Shown piece by piece: positions 20,677 to 30,897 of a stretch of 64,000 nt of DNA. The stretch spans positions 1,812,770 to 1,876,769 of the forward strand of contig PCDI01000003.1 in NCBI GenBank assembly GCA_002778195.1, in the 5' to 3' direction. A program made the translations under genes and the position numbers. Numbering within the stretch: position 1 is the first letter of the stretch; each line of letters starts with the position of its first letter. This DNA is from Raffaelea ambrosiae (taxonomy: Eukaryota; Ascomycota; Sordariomycetes; Ophiostomatales; Ophiostomataceae). Below the pieces are notes generated by a model that saw only the letters and a program-made list of their open reading frames with translations, was not told where the DNA came from and did no database searches.

Positions 20677-20904
20677 TCAACTTACAATGTCTTCAGGTCG
20701 CGGTCTAAAAGACGGAGAGGAACTGTACTCCACATATCTTTTGTATTTGGTACAGAAGTAGACTTCAACACTGTATTTCCTTCGAATCTCGTCCATTCTT
20801 TTCATCAAACTCCGTATACTTTTAGAAAAATTCTCGTTTGTTCTGTCTCGTTTTCGCCTTTGAGTTTGTCTTTTCGCAGACGATGGAAGCGGTGTAAGTG
20901 CCAT
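20677..20904 (-). CDS. Short MADS-box-like protein
   Basis: This 75-residue frame is basic at the N-terminus (KRQTQRRKRDRTNENFSK), then reads SIRSLMKRMDEIRRKYSVEVYF. The pattern (basic start, NFSKRxRSLxKKAxELxxxYxVxVY) resembles the MADS-box DNA-binding helix and first strand, without the usual downstream domain. Such solitary short MADS-like proteins recur near repeats in fungal genomes. It sits between the recombinase and the LTR element, so it may be cargo or a gene relic. Confidence 0.5.
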   Translation of the reverse strand: MALTPLPSSAKRQTQRRKRDRTNENFSKSIRSLMKRMDEIRRKYSVEVYFCTKYKRYVEYSSSPSFRPRPEDIVS

Positions 20905-21227
20905 AATTTAATTTTGCGTTAAAGGTTTAAAATTTTTAGCGAGGGACTGCTTTGAATAGATATTTAAATACAGTGCACAAGGAAACCTTATTTGAGGCCT
21001 CTCGTAGTAGATTCCCGTCTGTTAAGGACGGCTGTTAGGTGGGTACTAATATATAAGAGAATAATACACCAGTCGAGAAGTATTACACTATGTTGTGTAT
21101 AATGACAAGCTAAAACTCGTTTAAGGGTCACAATTTTGTCTATATCCCATTTTAAGGACGCTTGTTAGGTATATACTTTTAATATGGCAAGAACAAGCAT
21201 GATAAGATATGTTTAATACTATTTAGT
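20905..21227. other. AT-rich region before the LTR element
   Basis: No gene is seen. GTTAAGGACGGCTGTTAGGT and a similar TTTAAGGACGCTTGTTAGGT occur about 140 bases apart. The last five bases (TTAGT, 21223-21227) are the left copy of the target duplication. Confidence 0.45.
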
Positions 21228-21503
21228 TGTCACGGACCGCCGTGCCGGAGCCCCACCCTGCTTGCTTATTGTCTGTCTGCTCGTATGCTAGCTNGCAGAC
21301 CTAGCTGATCCCCCCTGAGATTACTGCCGCTTGTCACCGCTATCGTAGATAGTTCTTTGAGCCGCATCTGCCTCCTGAACGTAGCTCCTTGAGCTACGTC
21401 TTCGTCTACAACCTGACCCCTACCTGCACCTCTGTAGAAGACTAGCTATCCTAAATATACTGCATCTCGTCCCTGCCTACCTGTCTGCCTGCCGGCCGTG
21501 ACA
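21228..21503 (+). repeat. 5' LTR of the chromovirus
   Basis: The LTR is 276 bp with 8-bp inverted ends (TGTCACGG/CCGTGACA). It contains a perfect 9-bp-stem hairpin at 21379-21399 (ACGTAGCTC, CTT loop, GAGCTACGT). One base is N at 21294. Confidence 0.95.
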
Positions 21504-21505
21504 TT

Positions 21506-21517
21506 ACGTAGCTCCTT
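21506..21517 (+). promoter_or_regulatory. Putative primer-binding site, possibly for self-priming
   Basis: ACGTAGCTCCTT begins two bases after the 5' LTR. Its first nine bases are complementary to GAGCTACGT at 21391-21399 inside the LTR. Tf1/sushi-type chromoviruses prime reverse transcription with the folded 5' end of their own RNA; if transcription starts near 21390 the same would work here. Confidence 0.45.
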
Positions 21518-21535
21518 CCCATAGGTGCCGACGAG

Positions 21536-22846
21536 ATGCCTACGATCCCGGAACCCCCTGCCATGCCCTCCGACCCGGAAGACTTCGCTAATTCGATAGC
21601 CGCCGATCCCAGGGCTTGGATAGCTTACTTCCAAGCCACTTACGAACTTCTTCGCCAGCAAGACGAAGAATTGACTACCGCNCGCATCGAACTTGTCGCC
21701 GCTAATAGCCGCNTCGAGGAGAGCCGCTACTCTGTCAAAGGCCTGACTGAGCAACTACTCGACGCGCGTATAAACCTCGAGCACCTCCGCCGTTTACAAG
21801 CCCCGACTGTACCTGCCCCCTCGTCTGCTTCCCCCCTACCCTCGTCCACTAACGCCGGCAAAGGTCGAACTCTGGCACCGCATCCTCCGACTCCTCCCGA
21901 ACCTCCCTCGACCACCCGCTCTGAAAAGCTACCCGACCCTAACAAGTTCGACGGTACTCGCTCGGACCTCCGCCGCTTCAAACAAGCCGTACGANACAAA
22001 CTAACTGTTAACGCTNATCGCTTCCCTACTCCCGTCTCTCGCTTGGTTTATACAACGGGCCGCTTAACAGGCGCGGCTCACGCGCAAATTCTCCCATACT
22101 GCCGGAACGATTACGAGGTACTCCGCGACTATCATGATATCTTAGAAATCCTTAATCGAGCGTTCGAAGACCCCAACTTAGTCCAAAATTCCCGCCAGAA
22201 ACTGCTCCGCTACCGCCAAACGAATAAAGACTTTAACACCTTCTTTACTGAATTCCAACGGCTTGCTATAAAAGCCGAAATACCCGACGAACAGCTTCGA
22301 ACCATTTTGAAAGATGCTATTTCCCGTGAGCTGTACTAACACTGGATTTATACTAATGCTCTTACACCGGACTATTACGGCTTTGTAACGTTACTGCAAT
22401 CTTTAAACAACCACCGCCTCCGCTTAAACGCCCGAGGCTCCCTCCGACGCCCCCCCACCGCGAACACCGCCCCTACTCGTACTCCCCAAGCGCCTATCAC
22501 GACGCCAACTCCCTCGCTCCCTACCCCGTTCGCCAAGAAGCCTNACGCCGCTCCGCTTCCCGACCCGATGGACCTGTCTCACCAACGCCGCGACACCACC
22601 CGCCGAGATCGTGGCGAGTGTTATCGTTACGGGTCGAAAGATCATTTTGTGGCCGCCTACTCGTACCCTAACACCCGCGACCCCCGCGCGCTTAGCCTTC
22701 GTAACGCCGGCGTCCCTAGCCCTGCCGCCTCGTCTCAACACTCCTCTAACGGCTACCGTCACCACTCGCGTAACCGCCGCTCCCGCCGCTCTTCCGACTC
22801 CCGTTCCCCTCGACAACTATCGGGGGAAGGGGTGCGCCTAGACTAA
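21536..22846 (+). pseudogene. Chromovirus gag, RIP-damaged
   Basis: The gag frame opens with MPTIPEPPAMPSDPEDFANS and has a Gag-like region (FDGTRSDLRRFKQAV, then PYCRNDYEVL). A stop (TAA at 22337-22339) interrupts it at LY*HWIY, where a Gln codon is expected. The zinc knuckle near 22618 reads CYRYGSKDHFVAAYSY, so two of its Cys positions are Tyr, consistent with G-to-A change. The end of this frame meets the pol frame, which lies one base back, at about 22843. Confidence 0.75.
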
Positions 22847-22848
22847 GT

Positions 22849-25800
22849 CGTGTGCCAAGCCCGCTCCTCAACGCACCTTATACCGTCGTCCGAATCTCCT
22901 CAACCGCTGCTCATAGACTTCCTATCGAGGAAGAATATAATCAACGCTCTAACTTAATGATCTTACCCGCCGAGCTAATAGCGAAGGACCAGCCTGCCCT
23001 CCTAACGTATGCTCTAACCGACTGCGGCGCTGAAGGAAAAGCCTTTATCGACGCCGACTAAGCCTCCCGCCACCACCTGCCCCTGCACCGTTTACGTAAC
23101 CCGTTCNATATCGAAGTGTTCGATGGGAGAGCTACTGAAGCCGGCAAGTGCGAGTACTACGTACGCGCCGGTTTGAAAATCAAAGACCACCACCAAAAGA
23201 ACGTTTTGTTTTTCGTTACTCAACTAGCGCACTATCCTATCGTGTTANGAATGCCTTGNTTAAAGCAACACGACCCGACTGTTCGCTTCGCTAAACACTC
23301 AATCACCTTCGATAGCGAGTACTGCCGCACCAACTGCAATGTCCCGTCCTGCCCTGAGAAAGTCCGCGCCCTACACACTGTNCCAAAGAAGAGCCGCCCG
23401 GTACATCAAGACCAACGCCCGTTAACCCTCCGCCATATAAACATCGCCCCGATCTCGAAGGAAGGGGCTACCGCTTACGCTCGTCGGAAATCCTGCCGGT
23501 TTTACACCACTACCCTAAACACCTTNGACCAACTTCTNNNCGCCCCGAAAGCCGGGCCGCCACCCCTTGTTCTACCGCCGGAGATTGCCGACTTCGCCGA
23601 CGTCTTCTCCCCTCAAGAAGCTAATAAGCTGCCTCCGCATCGCCCGATGGACCACCATATTGCGTTAAAAGAGGGCGCTNTGCTNCCGTACGGCCCTCTT
23701 TACTCCATGTCGCGGGAAGAGCTCCGCGCGCTACGAGAATGGTTAGATGAGAATCTTCGAAAAGGATTCATTTAACCGAGTTCGTCCCCTATCGCCTCCT
23801 CTATCCTATTTGTAAAGAAGAGCGACGGTAACCTACGCTTCTACGTCGACTACCGCGCTTTAAACGCCGTTACTATTAAAGACCGATACCCGCTGCCCTT
23901 GATTAGAGAGACCCTGAATAACCTGTCCGGGATGAGATATTATAATAAAATAAATATCGTCTCCGCCTTCAACGAGCTCCGCGTTAAAGAAGGAGAAAAG
24001 TACTTAAACGCATTTCGCACTCGATTTAGCCTGTTTGAGAGCCTAGTTATGCCATTCGGGCTCACCGGCGCCCCGTCAACCTTTTAGCGTTATATCAACG
24101 CCTTCTTACGAGAACTCTTAGACTTGATCTACACTGCATACCTAAATAACATCCTGATCTATAGCCGGACCCGTGAAGAACACACGGAACATGTCCGCGC
24201 CGTCCTAACACGCTTACGCGAGGCTGGCTTATACGCCAAGGCCTTTAAATGCGAATTTTACTGTACCGAGACTAAATTCCTGGGCTTAATCATCGGCCGC
24301 GACGGCATTCGCATGGACCCAGCTAAGACACAGACGATTCGAGACTGGCTCGCCCCAACCTGCTTAATCGACGTTTAAGCCTTCTTAAGCTTTGCTAACT
24401 TTTACCGCCGCTTCATTGCCGACTTCTCTAAGATCACTGCACCGCTGACCCGCTTGACTAAAAAAGATACTCCCTTCGCGTGGGATACCGCTTGCTCCAA
24501 CGCATTCGAACTATTAAAATCCCGCTTTGCAACCGCCCCTGTTTTAGCCCATTTCGAATGGGAAAAGGACGTGATCTTAAAGACTAACTCCTCCGACTAC
24601 GTCTCCGTTGGCGTCATATCCCAGTACGGTGACGACGGCGTCTTACACCCTGTCGCTTTTTACTCGAAAAAGCTCACCGCCACGAAATGCAACTACGAGA
24701 TCTACGACAAAGAGTTGCTCGCTATTATTCGCTGTTTTGAAGAGTGGCGCCCTGAGCTAAAGGGGGCTCCCTCACCTATCAAAGTCTTAACCGACCACCG
24801 AAACCTAAAATACTTTACCTCTACGAAGCTGTTTAACCGCTGCTAAGCCCGCTAGTCTGAGTTTTTATCCCGCTTCAACTTCCAAATCCACTACCGCCCC
24901 GGAAAGCAAGGTGTTAAGCCTAACTCCCTAACACGAAGATCAAGAGATCTCCCTAAAAAAGGGGATACACGCCTCCTACACCAGAGTCAGACGGTCTTAA
25001 AACGGCAAAACCTCGCTCCAAACCTCCGATTCCACGCACTGCTCCTACCCCCTAACCTACACGACCTGTTTCGACAAGCGTACGAAGCCGACCCGATCCC
25101 TCGCCAAGCCCTAAAAGCCCTAACCGACTCAAAGACGCACCGCCTACCCACCCTAACCCTCGCGGAGTGTACCAACCGCCACGAATACTTATACGTACGA
25201 GACCGGATATACGTCCCTAACCACGACGACTTAAAAGCCAACCTGCTTCGCCGCTATCACGACCACCCGGCCTCGGGCCACCCCGGCCGCTCTAAGACAT
25301 ATGAATTATTATCCCGCGAGTACTACTAGCCCGGCATAGCCCGCTACGTTACCCGTTAGATAAGGAAGTGCCATACCTGCCGTAGGGCCGCCCCGTTCCG
25401 AGACGGTTAGAAAGGACTTCTACACCCCCTACCCGTTCTTAATCGAGCTTAGCGTGATATCTCTGTAGACTTTATTACGCACCTGCTTAAGAGCCACGGC
25501 TACGACGCTATTATGGTTGTGGTCGACCGGTTGACTAAGATGCGCTACTTGATCCCCTGCCACGGAACCTGTAGCGCAGAGGACGCTGCTCACCTATACC
25601 TGAACCACGTNTGNAAGCTTCACGGCCTGCNTACGACGATCGTGTCGGACCGAGGAACACAATTCGCTGCAGAATTCTGGCGCAGCCTTGCTCGCTTGCT
25701 GAAGATTACGCCCGCCCTGTCTACGGCACACCATCCCGAGACCGACGGCCAAACGGAAAGAATCAACTCCGTTCTAGAACAATACCTCCGCGCNTACGTG

Positions 25801-26538
25801 GCCTACTTGCAAGATGATTGGGACGTATGGTTGCCGCTAGCCGAGTTCGCCGGTAACGCTCACCACTCCGAAACTACCGGCTTGTCCCCGTTTTACGCCA
25901 ACTACGGCTTCGAGCCNCGGTTGGGTTTCGAGCCCATCGAAGACCTGCCCAACACACCGCAATCCCGAGATGCTGCCCGCTTCGCTGCCCGCATGAAGAA
26001 GATCACCGAGTTAACCCGAAACGAGATGGCCGCCGCGCAAAACCGCTACGAAGAGCAAGCCAACCGGCACCGACAGCCCCCTCGCTTATTTAAGGAAGGC
26101 GAGTACGTCTGGTTAGACGCCCGCACCCTGACTACCGCCCGCCCGACGAAGAAGTTAGACTGGAAGAACCTCGGCCCGTACCGTATTTCTAAGGTTGTTA
26201 GCCCGTATGCCTGCAAGTTAGACCTGCCCGCCTCTATCCGAGTNCACCCCGTCTTCCACGTCTCCCGCCTCCGCATAGCCGACATGTCTGACCCAGTCCC
26301 CGGTCAAACTCGCCCGCCGCCGCCGCACGTCGAGGTCGCTGGCGAGACTGAGTACGAGGTCGCTGAGGTCCTCGACTCCAAGCTCGATCGCCGAGGGCGT
26401 GGACCCCCCCGCCTAAAGTACGTGGTCCGCTGGGTCGGTTACGAAGACCCGACCACCGAACCCGCTGAGTACCTGACGAATGCTAAGCAACTCCTGGACA
26501 ACTACCACCGCCGTTACCCCGACAAGCCTGGTCCCTGA
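22849..26538 (+). pseudogene. Chromovirus pol (PR-RT-RNaseH-IN-chromodomain), RIP-damaged
   Basis: A single frame carries all pol domains but is cut by several stops, for example at 23059, 23773, 24086, 24376, 24844 and a group at about 25327-25470. Protease region: LTDCGAEGKAFIDAD. RT: LRFYVDYRALN, VMPFGLTGAP, YLNNILIYS (both catalytic Asp replaced by Asn). RNase H: HPVAFYSKKLT, VLTDHRNL. Integrase: SVDFITHL, VSDRGTQF and TERINSVLEQY supply D, D and E. The C-terminus has a chromodomain (EYEVAEVLDSK, LKYVVRWVGYEDPTTEPAEY). The integrase-chromodomain part from 25513 is open to its end. Confidence 0.85.
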
Positions 26539-26579
26539 CCTTCGACCTCGACGGAGCTCGGTCGTAAGGAGGGGAGTAC

Positions 26580-26855
26580 TGTCACGGACCGCCGTGCCGG
26601 AGCCCCACCCTGCTTGCTTATTGTCTGTCTGCTCGTATGCTAGCTGGCAGACCTAGCTGATCCCCCCTGAGATTACTGCCGCTTGTCACCGCTATCGTAG
26701 ATAGTTCTTTGAGCCGCATCTGCCTCCTGAACGTAGCTCCTTGAGCTACGTCTTCGTCTACAACCTGACCCCTACCTGCACCTCTGTAGAAGACTAGCTA
26801 TCCTAAATATACTGCATCTCGTCCCTGCCTACCTGTCTGCCTGCCGGCCGTGACA
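26580..26855 (+). repeat. 3' LTR of the chromovirus
   Basis: This LTR matches the 5' LTR at every readable position and is followed by the right TTAGT target copy. A purine-rich stretch (AAGGAGGGGAGTAC) just before it at about 26566-26579 is the likely polypurine tract. Confidence 0.95.
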
Positions 26856-26907
26856 TTAGTGTGTAAACAAGAAATCGAAATGTAGTACATAGAGACGACA
26901 TAATTAA

Positions 26908-27166
26908 CAGTGGCCGTTTCAGAGACCAAATTTAACACCTATCACAGAGTTGGTCCCCCGTTAAGGTCTAGAAAGGAATCTGCCAGGATTAGGTACATTT
27001 CGAAGCCATACAACTTCTCAGCCCTACTAAGAGTTCGCTCTGTGGCGTTAACCTCCTCTTCCTTAATCCTCTTGTTGCTCTTCTTTTTCCTTCCGCTCCC
27101 GCAGCTTCTCCCCTTCCTTTCCTTGCGCTCATCTTTCATCTCGTAGTAGCATTCGTCGTCAAAACC
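26908..27166 (-). pseudogene. Truncated copy of the 31.5-32.4-kb coiled-coil gene
   Basis: The minus frame starting near 27139 (MKDERKERKGRSCGSGRKK, then ATERTLSRAEK) matches the corresponding part of the gene at 31490-32372 (RSCGNGRRK, LERTLNRAEK). A GTGGCCGTTTC sequence near 26910 matches the other end of that gene at about 31730. The middle is missing, so this is a deleted duplicate. Confidence 0.55.
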
Positions 27167-28134
27167 GCCGTAGGATCCAATGCAAAGGCAATGTAAGTGG
27201 ACAGTGTCCGGCAGCCAGTCGTATTAAGGCCACCTTGCCCTTTTCCCACTGTACCTTGGTCCTTCGCCTCGACGGCACTGCGTTAAATGCTTATAAGGCG
27301 TTTACGAACGATGGAAGGCACACCAACGAGGAGGTGCAGTTACACCTTTCTGTGGCGCTGTTGGTACTAGTTTTATCGCCTGCCTCGCAATCCTACACAG
27401 CGTCTCCTGCGAGCCGGTGCCTGGAATGAACTGAACATAATTTAGGCGGGAGAAGACAAACCGAGGCGAGAGGAGCAAAAGCAACGACGAATCAAGACGA
27501 GAAGAAGAGGATACGACATCTCAAGGTGACGGAGACATACGGGTAACGCGGTGGCTGGAACAAGAGGACTTTGGACCCCTTCTAGGCTGTGTCAGTGGGT
27601 GTGCTGGTTCGCACTCTGCGAACCAGTGGACTGTAAACCTACACTGGATAAGAAGACACAACACCCTATTATTACTTTTACGGTTCTGGTTCTTGAGTTT
27701 TTCTTTCCCTCCAAAATACCCCGACGAATTGTTGCACAACGTGGACAACTACCGGACCAAAGAGAAGATGCTTCGAGACAAACAGTTACCGCCAGTCGAG
27801 CACCTCCGAGCCGGGCACGTGATGCGGCACTGCTGGGCTGGCCGGCGTTCTACTCGTAAAAAAAGGGGAAGAAATCGACCCTCACCCGTCTGCGTGATTG
27901 TCGCGAGCAGAAACAAAAGCCTGAACCCGACGGGCTACTAATAGAAACTTAAAAGTAACCGCCGTGGCGCCATTGATCGTGCTCGGTGGCAAGAAAGTGC
28001 GGATGGGATGTTTGTTTGAAGCGATTCTCTAAGGAAGAAAACACTTCCGAAGTCACAGAAAGAGGTAGAAAAAGGAGAGAAAGGCAGCGAAAAAATAACA
28101 GGGGAGTGGGGAGGGGGGAGGTACCTGAAAATTC

Positions 28135-28310
28135 GTGTTAGATTCGACAACACAGGCCCAAAATCGGTCCTCGTGCCAAAGGCGCGCAAGCCACAAGAGA
28201 CTGAAATAGACCAGCCCAAGAGACGCGTAAGCCACAGGGCCCTGGAAGAGGGACCACATGAACCTACTTCGAGGCACGAAAGCTACGGAGAACAAAAATA
28301 GGCCTTCCCA
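28135..28310 (-). repeat. Degenerate ~42-bp repeat array, inverted copy
   Basis: Read on the minus strand, units begin GGTCTATTT or similar, then run through TCTTGTGGCTTGCGCGCC to a GGGA or GGCA end, with a period near 42 bp. The same unit occurs on the plus strand at 34737-34945. Confidence 0.55.
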
Positions 28311-28658
28311 AGAGGCGGCTGACAGATTATCGACGCGCTCTTTCGTTCTAAATTGTTTGGTGTTGTCTCTGGAATTCTATGTACTGTACCATTATCCATA
28401 ATTGCCTTGCTTCCTGGCCTGTAGCCGTTGAGTCCATAGCCCTGAATTGTAGCCCACATAACCACCCCGTGACTTAGCACGTGCCCTTTTCGTCGATAAT
28501 TTTGCCTCCTTTCGACAGCGGCCAACCAGGTTCTCTGGTACCGACGAAGAGACTTTAGCGACGCGACAACGACATTTTAACCCTTTCGACTCGGATAAAC
28601 CCCCTACGGGCTCCCCAGACCGGGTGGCATCGGCCAACCCCAACGCGCACGTTCAAGG

Positions 28659-29310
28659 ATGCTGCGCGGCGGCTCCAGCGGCCCCGGAACGCCCGAACGC
28701 GGTGCGAACGCGACCGAGACGCGCTCCTCCCCGGGGCCTAAGAAACTTTCGGGCCGGGTCGCGAGACCGTCGGCAAAGATGAGAGAGACTCTGGTGGCGC
28801 TGGAGAAAGGGGCCGAAGCGACGAGAGGCGGCCCTAGCATCACGGTCCGCAGAGATGGAGTGGATGGACGGACGACGGCCGGGCAGAGGCTGCTAGCCGC
28901 GGCGGAGGAGACGCGTCAAGATATGATCGCTATGATGAAGTGCCTGGCGCTGCAAGCTGAGACCAATGAAAAGCTCTGCAAAGAAGTGCGAGAGCTTAAG
29001 GAGAGTCAGGCCAAAGATCGACAAGCGGCCAAGGACGAGTTGTACGCCACGATGGAAGGACTACGAGCCGCCAGGGACGAGGCTCAGGCTTCCAGAGACG
29101 AACTCAGGGAGGCACTTAACAAGCAACAAGAAACGAGACGAAACGTGGTCAATGACCAGCAAAATACAATTCGGGAACTAAAGCGACAGCTTCAAGAGAT
29201 CCGCGACCAGCTGGACATCATTATGAGATGCCCTGGCATGACCGCCTCGAACCAAACAAGCCCCCACGCGTCCTACGCACAGATGGCGCGCACGCCACCG
29301 ACGAGCCAAC
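28659..29310 (+). pseudogene. LINE ORF1, 5' part
   Basis: This frame starts MLRGGSSGPGTPERG and is basic, then forms a long coiled coil (LCKEVRELKESQAKDRQAAK and following). It ends with SYAQMARTPPTSQ, a feature of Tad-clade ORF1 proteins. The frame is interrupted by the solo LTR at 29311. Without the LTR and one target copy it continues in frame into the next part. Confidence 0.7.
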
Positions 29311-29555
29311 TGTCACAGACCTGCTGTCTGGCTTGCTGGTCACCAGCAAGCATTTTGCCGCTGTACACCGCCCTGCCCCTGAATCCTGTATTTAGTCTGA
29401 CCTCTGCCTGCATCCTGTATTGTAGCTCCTTGAGCTACGTCCTCGTCTTCAACCTGACCCCTACCTGCACCTCCTGCGAGACTAGCCATAGATAATATAC
29501 TGCCATTCACCTGCTCGCCCCCGCCTACCTGACCTCTCACCTGCCCGCCGTGACA
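29311..29555 (+). repeat. Solo LTR inserted in LINE ORF1
   Basis: The 245-bp sequence begins TGTCACAG and ends CCGTGACA and shares CCTTGAGCTACGTC and ACCTGACCCCTACCTGCACCT with the LTRs at 21228 and 26580, so it is a diverged relative. It is flanked by CCAAC on both sides (29306-29310 and 29556-29560), a 5-bp target duplication. No internal region is left, so it arose by LTR-LTR recombination. Confidence 0.9.
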
Positions 29556-29560
29556 CCAAC

Positions 29561-30354
29561 CAAGCAACGTACAGTCCCTGTCCTCGATGAACACCACACC
29601 GTCAACATTCACAGATACACTCTTTTGCACGATCGACAAATCACGGACGGATGATAACGAAGGCACCAAGGTCACAGCAGGCACGGTTAGAAGTGCGGTG
29701 GAAAAAGAGGTACGCGCTACGAAAGACAACGCTGGATGGAGGTGTCGCGCGGTGACTGTGGACCCGAAAAATGCGAACCGCATCAGGATTACCTGTCGTG
29801 ACAAAGAAGAACAGCAGATGGTTAAGCGGGTTATGGAAAAAGAGAAGCTGGCCTCCGGAGTTCGGGTTCTACGGGACGAGCTATACCCGATCAAAGTCGA
29901 CAATGTCAAGCGCACGGCGGTTTTAAACGACAACGGCGAAATCAAGGCAGGAGCAGCAGAAGCCTTTGGACAAGAGAACGAGACCACAGTGGCCAAGATA
30001 ACATGGCTGAGCAGGAAGGACGTGCCAAAGGCTTACGGGTCAATGGTAGTGTATCTTACTAAAGGCCTGGATGCAAACAGGCTTCTGTTAGAGGGATTCT
30101 TCCATGCCGACGGAGAGTCGGGAAGTACTACCGTGTTCGAGCGACGATTCCGCCCGGAACAATGCTACAACTGTCAACAAGTCGGACACAAAGCCTTCCA
30201 GTGCAAGAACACCCAAAAGTGTGCAAAGTGCGCCAAGGAAGGACACCGTCACGACGACTGTCGCGAAGAAATCATAAAGTGCGTGCCCTGTGGTGGCCCG
30301 CACGAATCGTTCAGCAGGAACTGCCCGAAACTCTTCCCTACGCAGCGCGCGTAG
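29561..30354 (+). pseudogene. LINE ORF1, 3' part with zinc knuckles
   Basis: The open part from about 29587 encodes the ORF1 C-terminal half. Three zinc knuckles are near the end: CYNCQQVGHKAFQC, CAKCAKEGHRHDDC and CVPCGGPHESFSRNC. The part is free of stops, so the only break in ORF1 is the solo LTR. Confidence 0.75.
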
Positions 30355-30541
30355 GAACGACAAGCAACAAACAACCCCCCCACCCACACTAACCACCAAC
30401 TAACCCCCCAACGCACCCTCGTGCCACGACAGCAGGTCTCGCTTCAGCCGCCGAAGATAGGAAACTGAACACTTGAAGAATTGCCTTCCAGCGCATCTGC
30501 CATTAACACGTCCCACGAGATCTCGCAAAAAAAAAAAAAAA

Positions 30542-30566
30542 NNNNNNNNNNNNNNNNNNNNNNNNN
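30542..30566. other. Assembly gap of 25 N inside a poly-A tract
   Basis: A run of 25 N lies between two A-rich tracts in the LINE 3' region. The missing sequence may be longer than 25 bases and could include element sequence. Confidence 0.95.
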
Positions 30567-30596
30567 AAAAAAAAAAAAAAAGAAAAAAAAAAAAAA

Positions 30597-30853
30597 GAAA
30601 AAGGAATGTGTAGGACACGAAAACAAGACGCAGATTTTAATAGTATGGGCTGTCGGAGTCTTGTTAAACATGTATGAAGGAATTATGTAATACATAGATA
30701 GAGCCCTTTAGGCTTAGTAAAAAAAAAAAAAGAAAAAGGAATGTGTAGGACACGAAAACAAGACGCAGATTTTAATAGTATGGGCTGTCGGAGTCTTGTT
30801 AAACATGTATGAAGGAATTATGTAATACATAGATAGAGCCCTTTAGGCTTAGT
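30597..30853 (+). repeat. Tandem duplication of the 122-bp LINE 3' segment
   Basis: Bases 30597-30718 and 30732-30853 are identical by eye and separated by 13 bases of A. Each starts GAAAAAGGAATGTGTAGG and ends GGCTTAGT. Only the second copy runs on into the terminal part of the element. Confidence 0.9.
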
Positions 30854-30897
30854 GCCTCCGGGCGGAATAAACTTCAATCAATCAAAGCGGCCAACCA

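Larger units (their letters stand above)
21228..26855 (+). mobile_element. Complete Ty3/Gypsy chromovirus with 276-bp LTRs
   Basis: The 5.6-kb element is bounded by 276-bp LTRs starting TGTCACGG and ending CCGTGACA, which appear identical apart from one N. It is flanked by a 5-bp target duplication TTAGT (21223-21227 and 26856-26860). Internal order is gag, protease, reverse transcriptase, RNase H, integrase, chromodomain, which defines a chromovirus. The coding part contains many TAG/TAA codons of the CAA, CAG or TGG to stop type, and the RT motif reads YLNN instead of YLDD. About twenty N bases are scattered in it. A second copy lies in opposite orientation at the right end of the window. 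Confidence 0.95.
26861..28516. other. Gene-poor region with repeat debris
   Basis: No intact gene is seen. The part at about 26908-27166 (minus strand) is a shortened copy of the broken gene at 31490-32372. The part at about 28135-28310 carries a degenerate 42-bp repeat, inverted relative to 34737-34945. The rest (27230-28130) has only short frames without recognisable content. Confidence 0.5.
28530..30885 (+). mobile_element. LINE-type retrotransposon (Tad-like), ORF2 missing, 12-bp TSD
   Basis: Bases 28517-28528 (AGCGGCCAACCA) recur at 30886-30897, which frames a non-LTR element. It has an ORF1 with a coiled coil and three zinc knuckles, A-rich tracts near the 3' end and a terminal CAATCAATCAA tail. 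No reverse transcriptase frame is present: ORF1 is followed by about 190 bases, an A-tract, a 25-N gap (30542-30566), more A, then a duplicated 122-bp 3' segment. ORF2 is either deleted or lost in the gap. A solo LTR sits inside ORF1. Confidence 0.75.

Noticed and set aside
22337..25470. Stop-codon reassignment in the chromovirus
   Set aside because: Stops replace Gln and Trp at typical RIP positions and are absent from most host genes.
30481..30690. Lys-rich frame across the N gap
   Set aside because: It is translation of poly-A and N.
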